Of a stretch of 64,000 nt of DNA, positions 59,269 to 64,000 are shown piece by piece. The DNA lies in the IMG/VR virus record IMGVR_UViG_3300009151_000053, positions 1-64,000 of that record. One strand, written 5' to 3'. Origin of the DNA: a virus. The notes beneath the pieces were generated by a model, which saw nothing but the letters and a program-made list of their open reading frames with translations, was not told where the DNA came from and did no database searches. A program made the translations under genes and the position numbers. Positions within the stretch are counted from its first letter, which is position 1. The number at the start of each line of letters is the position of its first letter.

Positions 59269-59915
59269 TGCCTATTGGTGGTGGAAAGTTTACATTAGAA
59301 AAAACATGGCACTCGGCTGCACCTAGCACAACTACACTAAATGCATCTGGTAACTTTACTGTTCCATATGGTAAATATGATATTCAAATCTATGGTTATG
59401 GTGGTGCTCCTATTCCAGGAAACGTTTCTGGATATAATGATTACTATAACTATGTTTACGTTCCTGCATCTTACAATTCTAACATGATTTATTACGTCAC
59501 CCAAACATTTTATCAACCAGTTAACTTATATACCGGTGCTCCTACTCCAGGATATGGTGGTTCATCTACATCAGGTCCCTACACCACTTACAGTTGTCCA
59601 ACACCAAATTCTTACATTGCTTATGGTCCTTATGGTTCCGCTTCTACATATTATAACTATTCATGTTCGCCTGGACCGCCCACTCTTGTTCCTGCATATT
59701 CTTATGGCAATCTTGTTCCTGGAAACCCTAACTATAACCCAAGCAATGTTGCCAATCCAGCAACTCTGATGGGTGCTACGATTCCAGGTGGCTCTACGAA
59801 CTATTCGGCAAATGCTGTTAAAGTTAACTATCAAAACTTTCCAGGCGCTCCTGCTGGAACAGCATATCCAGCAACACTTGCAACTGGAGCACAAATGGTG
59901 ATTGTTTACAGATGA
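59268..59915 (+). CDS. Pro/Tyr/Gly-rich virion protein
   Basis: A 215-residue protein of low complexity: after a short beta region (KTWHSAAPSTTTLNASGNFTVPYGKYDIQIYGYGG), it is rich in Pro, Tyr, Asn, Ser and Gly (PGNVSGYNDYYNYVYVPASYN, PGYGGSSTSGPYTTYSCPTPN). The N-terminal beta part resembles the start of the glycine-rich adhesins (GTWTKP...VWLIGGGG) in layout; it may be another tip adhesin of a different composition. It is joined to neighbours by stop/start overlaps on both sides. No family recognised. Confidence 0.55.
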   Translation: MPIGGGKFTLEKTWHSAAPSTTTLNASGNFTVPYGKYDIQIYGYGGAPIPGNVSGYNDYYNYVYVPASYNSNMIYYVTQTFYQPVNLYTGAPTPGYGGSSTSGPYTTYSCPTPNSYIAYGPYGSASTYYNYSCSPGPPTLVPAYSYGNLVPGNPNYNPSNVANPATLMGATIPGGSTNYSANAVKVNYQNFPGAPAGTAYPATLATGAQMVIVYR

Positions 59916-60655
59916 GTTTAGAACAAGTTAGACATCAAATATTTACATGTTCGGGATCAGAGGATCATGTCCATGAAATAAAGTTTATTGTCGTTGAGAA
60001 TTCAGATACCATTATATTTGAGCCAAATCGATTTATTAAAGATAGATGGAACAGTTATATCTGCTTACAAGGTGCTATAGATATCAGATACACCAATACT
60101 GACACCGAACCGCGTCTTGAAGAAATAGATGATATTTTATCTGCTATAGATGCTGATACGAGTGGGCATTTATCTTACACAGTTATAGATGACAAAAACT
60201 TTACAATAAGACTTCATTCTGATTGGTATCCAAAGAACGAATTGGTTGAATATCAACATCCTATATGGCTATCAAATATGTTTGAAAGTAGAATCTTTCA
60301 AGTAGAAGGGTATGATGTTATTATGAAAAGAACTTTTGTTTCTCAGAAACATTTTAGGTTTCTTGATGATAACGTTTCAGAGTTGCGTAAAAAGATCGGA
60401 CTCGATATTGTAGCGGAAACTGCCGCAAATCATTATAGATTCTCATACTGTATATTAGAAGCAGGACATTCAATCAATATAAATCCGACCGATGAAAATG
60501 CTGAAGTCAGTTTTATAGGAGATGATTATACTGTTAATGGAAAATATATGGAATTTCAAGAGACCATAAGTGGTTCAACGCCACTGACTGTAGAAGTCGC
60601 GTCTGGTATCTGTTACATAACAATGGTAGAAAAATATGATTTGCTCACAGTCTAA
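59912..60655 (+). CDS. Unassigned accessory protein
   Basis: A 247-residue acidic protein of mixed alpha/beta prediction (VRHQIFTCSGSEDHVHEIKFIVVENSDTIIFEPNRFIKDRWNSYICLQGAIDIRYTNT). I do not recognise a family. It begins within the stop of the preceding structural gene (ATGA), and its last 20 bases overlap the sulfotransferase-like gene, so it belongs to the same unit. It could be a minor virion protein or a partner of the modification enzymes that follow. Confidence 0.5.
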   Translation: MSLEQVRHQIFTCSGSEDHVHEIKFIVVENSDTIIFEPNRFIKDRWNSYICLQGAIDIRYTNTDTEPRLEEIDDILSAIDADTSGHLSYTVIDDKNFTIRLHSDWYPKNELVEYQHPIWLSNMFESRIFQVEGYDVIMKRTFVSQKHFRFLDDNVSELRKKIGLDIVAETAANHYRFSYCILEAGHSININPTDENAEVSFIGDDYTVNGKYMEFQETISGSTPLTVEVASGICYITMVEKYDLLTV

Positions 60656-61343
60656 AAAAATCTGCATTATGCTTCCACCTAAAAATGGTTGTATGACTCT
60701 GGAAAGCATCTTTAACAAAGTGCATGATATCGATCACATCGCAATTGATACTAAACAACATTACACACTCGAAAGTTTTGCTACAAAATATCCTGACTAC
60801 GATCTGTCAGGATTCACATTCTATGGTTTTTACAGAAATCCAATCGATAGATTCTTATCAGCATACGAACATGCTAAATGGCATCCAGAATTGGCATATA
60901 TTCAAACCATCTTATATAAACAGATCACGTCAACACCGTTAACGACGGTGCAAAAACTAAAAGGCGGTCCTGCACTTTTTAAATCTGATTTGAAATCTCT
61001 CACTGTTGCTCAATATTTTGATTGTCTTCCTAAAATCGAATATGTACAAGCCAATAGTTATACACCACGATTGGACACCTTTACGCCACAAAAGAGTTAT
61101 CTTGACATTCCAAACATAACTTTATTAGACTTCAATAACTTTAATCAAGAGGTTATAAATCTGTTGACAAACTTTGAATATGGGTTTACAATTGATGTTA
61201 ATAGTGTACCTAAAAAGAATGCGGCTGAAGATCGGATTATAACTAAAGATACATTAACACAGATTGAGATCGATCTAATCAAGAATAAATATAGTGAAGA
61301 TTACGAGTTCTTCGCATCGAAGGGCATAACATTTATTGATTGA
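60636..61343 (+). CDS. Sulfotransferase-like protein
   Basis: A 235-residue protein with features of the Sulfotransfer_2/carbohydrate sulfotransferase group: an N-terminal strand and 5'-phosphosulfate loop PPKNGCMTLES (14-24), and the 3'-phosphate motif YRNPIDRFLSAY (66-77, with R67, R72 and S75). The C-terminus (LIKNKYSEDYEFFASKGI) is also typical. These enzymes move sulfate from PAPS to sugar hydroxyls. With the glycosyl- and methyltransferases in the window it could act on a glycan; the target is unknown. The ATG lies inside the preceding gene. Confidence 0.6.
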   Translation: MICSQSKKICIMLPPKNGCMTLESIFNKVHDIDHIAIDTKQHYTLESFATKYPDYDLSGFTFYGFYRNPIDRFLSAYEHAKWHPELAYIQTILYKQITSTPLTTVQKLKGGPALFKSDLKSLTVAQYFDCLPKIEYVQANSYTPRLDTFTPQKSYLDIPNITLLDFNNFNQEVINLLTNFEYGFTIDVNSVPKKNAAEDRIITKDTLTQIEIDLIKNKYSEDYEFFASKGITFID

Positions 61344-61356
61344 GAGAGGATATATA

Positions 61357-61947
61357 ATGGGGTTTCCTGTAAACAAGTATAACTTGATGTTGCCAAAATT
61401 TGGCGTTATGAAAGAAATCTTTACACCAGACGAAATTGAAAACATCATCTTTCTTGAAAAGTTGATGGATTTTACAGCCGCTAAAACTGGCTTAGTTCAT
61501 AATGCGATGTGTGATCCAAATCTTAGAGATACACAAGTATGTTTCTTTCCGCCAGATGAAAATTCTCGTTGGCTATATGATAGAATTTCTGCCATTTCTT
61601 CTAAAGCAAACTATGATTTGTTTATGGAAGATATTGAGTTTATGGAAGATATTCAGTATTCGGTGTATGATGTGGGTTGTCATTATGATTGGCATTTTGA
61701 CGCATATGACGAATATCGAGTATGGCAAAGAAAAATTAGCGGCGTTGTTTTCTTAACCGATCCTGAAGAATATGAGGGTGGTGAGTTAGAAATCATCACA
61801 ACTGGTAGCCCTGATAAGTCTCAAAAGTTAAAGCCAGTTAAAGGCGATGTTGCGTTCTTTTCTTCTGTACATCCACATAAAGTTCATCCTGTAACAAAAG
61901 GCGTTCGAAGGACCTTAGTGTTTTGGGTAATGGGAAAGACGCAATAA
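61357..61947 (+). CDS. 2OG-Fe(II) oxygenase (prolyl-hydroxylase-like, PKHD type)
   Basis: A 196-residue enzyme. Iron ligands: H113-x-D115 within CHYDWHFDAY and a distal His at about 174 in HPHKVHPVTKGVRR; R184/R185 is the likely 2-oxoglutarate contact. The segment QRKISGVVFLTDPEEYEGGELEI is typical of this group. Such oxygenases hydroxylate amino acids, nucleotides or metabolites and are frequent in T4-like marine phages; the substrate is not known. I start at the ATG at 61357 with GAGAGGA upstream; an in-frame TTG at 61336 is less likely. It lies 1 base before the next gene. Confidence 0.82.
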   Translation: MGFPVNKYNLMLPKFGVMKEIFTPDEIENIIFLEKLMDFTAAKTGLVHNAMCDPNLRDTQVCFFPPDENSRWLYDRISAISSKANYDLFMEDIEFMEDIQYSVYDVGCHYDWHFDAYDEYRVWQRKISGVVFLTDPEEYEGGELEIITTGSPDKSQKLKPVKGDVAFFSSVHPHKVHPVTKGVRRTLVFWVMGKTQ

Positions 61948-61948
61948 T

Positions 61949-62674
61949 ATGAATTTAAAATTGTTATTTAAGAATGAAGTGATCGAGTTCTATTGCCATC
62001 CAAATCAATATGGTGTTATTCCAGAACCAATTCCAGCAAATAAATGTATTGCGGATTGGTGGAAGAAAGTTCCTCCTAATATCGAAAATCGTAGAGACGC
62101 TCTTGGTGATCGTGCCATGACAGCCAAGAAGTGTATGCCCATGCTCGACGTTATGTCATTAGGGTATGTGATTCCGCTTCAAGCCGATTTACAGGTTATC
62201 ACCAACTCTGATTGTTCTATCATCAAACTGCACACACCACCAGAACTAAAGATTGCGGAGTTTCATGACATAGCACAGATCGGCGGCAAGAACATTTCAC
62301 CATCCAAGGGCGATGCTATCAAGTTTATCAATCACTGGGTTATCAAGACCGCTCCTGGATGGTCAACAATGTTCATACCGCCTTTGAACCACTTCAATCC
62401 AAACTTTACATGCTTTAGCGGATTGGTTGATACCGATAAATATGCAAAAGAAGTTAACTTCCCTGCTGTATGGCATATGCCTAACTTTGACGATAAGTTG
62501 CCAGCAGGAACCCCCCTCGTTACGGTCATTCCTGTGAAACGAGATTCGTTTCCTAAGAAGCCTAAAGTGAGAAAGATGAGTGATGCTGAGTTTAAAGAGA
62601 TTGATAGGATTTCAAGAACACAACAATCAAGAGCACATTATTATACAAATGAATTGAGAGAGTCTAGAAAATGA
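61949..62674 (+). CDS. Conserved unassigned phage protein, paralogue 1
   Basis: A 241-residue protein: ANKCIADWWKKVPPNIENRR, KKCMPMLDVMSLGYVIPLQADLQV, GWSTMFIPPLNHFNPNF, CFSGLVDTD and LPAGTPLVTVIPVKRD. The layout (conserved GYxIP, PPLNH, PAGTPL blocks) belongs to a conserved group I have seen in marine T4-like phages near 2OG oxygenases, of unknown function. The gene at 62671 has the same block order and is a diverged paralogue. Its stop overlaps the start of that gene. Confidence 0.6.
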   Translation: MNLKLLFKNEVIEFYCHPNQYGVIPEPIPANKCIADWWKKVPPNIENRRDALGDRAMTAKKCMPMLDVMSLGYVIPLQADLQVITNSDCSIIKLHTPPELKIAEFHDIAQIGGKNISPSKGDAIKFINHWVIKTAPGWSTMFIPPLNHFNPNFTCFSGLVDTDKYAKEVNFPAVWHMPNFDDKLPAGTPLVTVIPVKRDSFPKKPKVRKMSDAEFKEIDRISRTQQSRAHYYTNELRESRK

Positions 62675-63393
62675 TGTTTTGGAAAAAACCAGAGTTACCC
62701 GATATCCAGTTTCTTGACATAAAACGTGTTTCATACCAAGCACATCCTATTGTGCCAGCCAAAGAAGTGCCGACTTATTTTCAAGAAACACAAATCAAGA
62801 ATCAAGGTAGATTTAGATGGGCAGATTGTCCTGGAATGATCGACTATAAAAACTTCGGTTATATCGTTCCTGCATGGGATGATATTCATATCATTGCAAA
62901 TCGTGCTGGTGTAAAAGTTGTTGTTGGTGGTAAACGCGGTAATGTATTTGATTCGCCCAAAATGATGGATGCAACCATATGTGAATCGATTGTTACGCCA
63001 GAAGATAATGTTCCATTGACAACAGTAAATTGTCATAGCCCTTGGGTAGCAATGGTCAACAATAAGAAACTATCAGCAGCGGTGCTTCCTGCTACATACC
63101 ATTCACCGTTTCTAGATGATCTTTACGTTTATCCAGGTTTAGTAGATTATAATGGAAACTTTTCTTCGCTCAATTTTATCTTTTCCCCAAAGAGAGAATG
63201 TAAGTTGACGATTCCAGCAGGAACTCCACTGCTACAAGTTTTACCTTTTGAAGTTAGACATATCAAAGCAGGATATGGTCCCGCTGATGATTATCAAAGG
63301 GATAAATCGCAATCTATGATTTCCACAGTGGCACAATTTTATCGTAAGCATTATCAACAAAGAAAGCCTACGACAATATCGCTCAATCCTTAA
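62671..63393 (+). CDS. Conserved unassigned phage protein, paralogue 2
   Basis: A 240-residue diverged paralogue of the preceding protein, sharing FRWADCPGMIDYKNFGYIVPAWDDIHI, VNCHSPWVAM, YPGLVDYNGNFSSLNFIFSP and IPAGTPLLQVLPFEVRH. Same block order, about the same length. It overlaps the upstream stop (ATGA) and, by 11 bases, the 3' end of the opposing glycosyltransferase-like gene. Tandem duplication followed by divergence is the simplest explanation. No function known. Confidence 0.6.
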   Translation: MMFWKKPELPDIQFLDIKRVSYQAHPIVPAKEVPTYFQETQIKNQGRFRWADCPGMIDYKNFGYIVPAWDDIHIIANRAGVKVVVGGKRGNVFDSPKMMDATICESIVTPEDNVPLTTVNCHSPWVAMVNNKKLSAAVLPATYHSPFLDDLYVYPGLVDYNGNFSSLNFIFSPKRECKLTIPAGTPLLQVLPFEVRHIKAGYGPADDYQRDKSQSMISTVAQFYRKHYQQRKPTTISLNP

Positions 63394-64000
63394 TACCTTC
63401 AAGAAAATAAAATGCATTTTCTAAATCGATAGGAAGATCAAAGATATAATCCACAGTTCCTGTATTACCCAACACCCAATGTTCATATGTGTATCTAGAA
63501 GTCATTCCTCTAGCATACTCAGAAATGTTCATTGGGTGTTTTAGTTTTCTGATATGTTCTGACTTTGACCACCAAAAATTACCGCTTGTGAAACTGTCTA
63601 TCTTGAATCTGCCATTCTTTATACTTGGATCACTTACACCGACTACATCACAATGCTCAAGCCGCTCTACACATTCTTTCCATTTTGTAATACAGAAATG
63701 GTTTAGAACCTGTTTCCAGTTGAATGAATACATATTGAAGTTGGCTGATCCTTTGCTATGAAAGTAAAGAACGTCTATGTCTCTATCCATACAAGCATCA
63801 TACAGATAACTTAGAGTGTGCCCCTCATAGATATTTTCCATTGTGGTATCTCTTACATTAAGAATATTAGCAAAGGGGTATTTCAAAGCAATGTAACTCT
63901 TGACATCTGAATACAGATTGTCTCTAAATATAGGCATAGTGATTGCTATATTGATCTTGGCGTGTTCATGAAGATTTGATTGTTTGATTGCGGATAGTTG
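63383..64000 (-). CDS. Glycosyltransferase-like protein (5' end outside the window)
   Basis: The reading frame stays open from the in-frame ATG at 63937 to the right edge (21 further codons, ending in HEHAKINIAIT before MPIF), so the start lies beyond the window. At least 206 residues are present: IYEGHTLSYLYDACMDRDIDVLYFHSKGSANF, then WKQVLNHFCITKWKECVERLEHCDVVGVSD and NFWWSKSEHIRKLKHP. The HSKG motif and acidic residues match phage and bacterial glycosyltransferase-like proteins in which HTKG is typical. It is convergent with the upstream paralogue pair. A glycan-modifying role is inferred. Confidence 0.6.
   Translation of the reverse strand, partial: QLSAIKQSNLHEHAKINIAITMPIFRDNLYSDVKSYIALKYPFANILNVRDTTMENIYEGHTLSYLYDACMDRDIDVLYFHSKGSANFNMYSFNWKQVLNHFCITKWKECVERLEHCDVVGVSDPSIKNGRFKIDSFTSGNFWWSKSEHIRKLKHPMNISEYARGMTSRYTYEHWVLGNTGTVDYIFDLPIDLENAFYFLEGIKD

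Overview
The window is part of the genome of a tailed phage with a contractile tail (myovirus) of the T4 superfamily. It carries recognisable relatives of T4 gp33, gp59, gp32, gp54, gp26, gp4, gp48, gp53, gp27, gp5, gp25, gp6, gp7 and gp8, and T4-type late promoter boxes (TATAAATA) lie upstream of many genes. The gene style resembles the divergent T4-like phages of cyanobacteria and alphaproteobacteria more than the coliphages: long gp7 and gp8, a DUF4815-type structural protein, collagen-like GYTGS fibres, a 2OG-Fe(II) oxygenase. The host cannot be determined from this sequence. Coding is dense, with many ATGA/TAATG stop-start overlaps. I found no bacterial genes.

Layout. (1) 1-5.5 kb: metallophosphoesterase, cell-wall hydrolase, two GIY-YIG homing endonucleases, then the gp33-gp59-methyltransferase-gp32 replication and late-transcription block, closed by a hairpin terminator. 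(2) 5.5-8.8 kb, minus strand: gp54-like tube initiator, gp26-like protein with an apparent -1 frameshift extension, and a tape-measure/hub-like protein with a lysozyme-like domain. (3) 8.9-10.5 kb: HNH endonuclease, an unassigned T4-like protein and gp4. (4) 10.5-35 kb, plus strand: gp48, gp53, gp27-like hub, a gp5-like spike without lysozyme domain, a helical protein, gp25, gp6, gp7, gp8 and large structural proteins. (5) 35-59.9 kb: a large fibre and adhesin region. Collagen-like (Gly-X-Y) fibres, glycine-rich adhesins and small fibre-associated proteins occur as repeated cassettes, interrupted by a minus-strand gene for a 1132-residue multi-domain glycosyltransferase/FkbM methyltransferase. 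(6) 59.9-64 kb: accessory genes including a sulfotransferase-like protein, a 2OG-Fe(II) oxygenase, a pair of unassigned paralogues and a glycosyltransferase-like gene that runs off the right edge.

How it fits together. Regions 2-4 build the baseplate and tail tube. Region 5 gives the virion an unusually large set of modular host-binding fibres. The modification enzymes around those fibres could decorate the fibres or the host surface. The observations most worth a second look are: the probable programmed -1 frameshift in the gp26-like gene just before the tape-measure-like gene; the covarying 5' hairpin leaders of the two GIY-YIG genes; the shift of the tail lysozyme activity from gp5 to another protein; the duplicated fibre/adhesin cassettes; and the combination of Thr-rich collagen-like fibres with glycosyl-, methyl-, sulfo- and hydroxyl-transfer enzymes.
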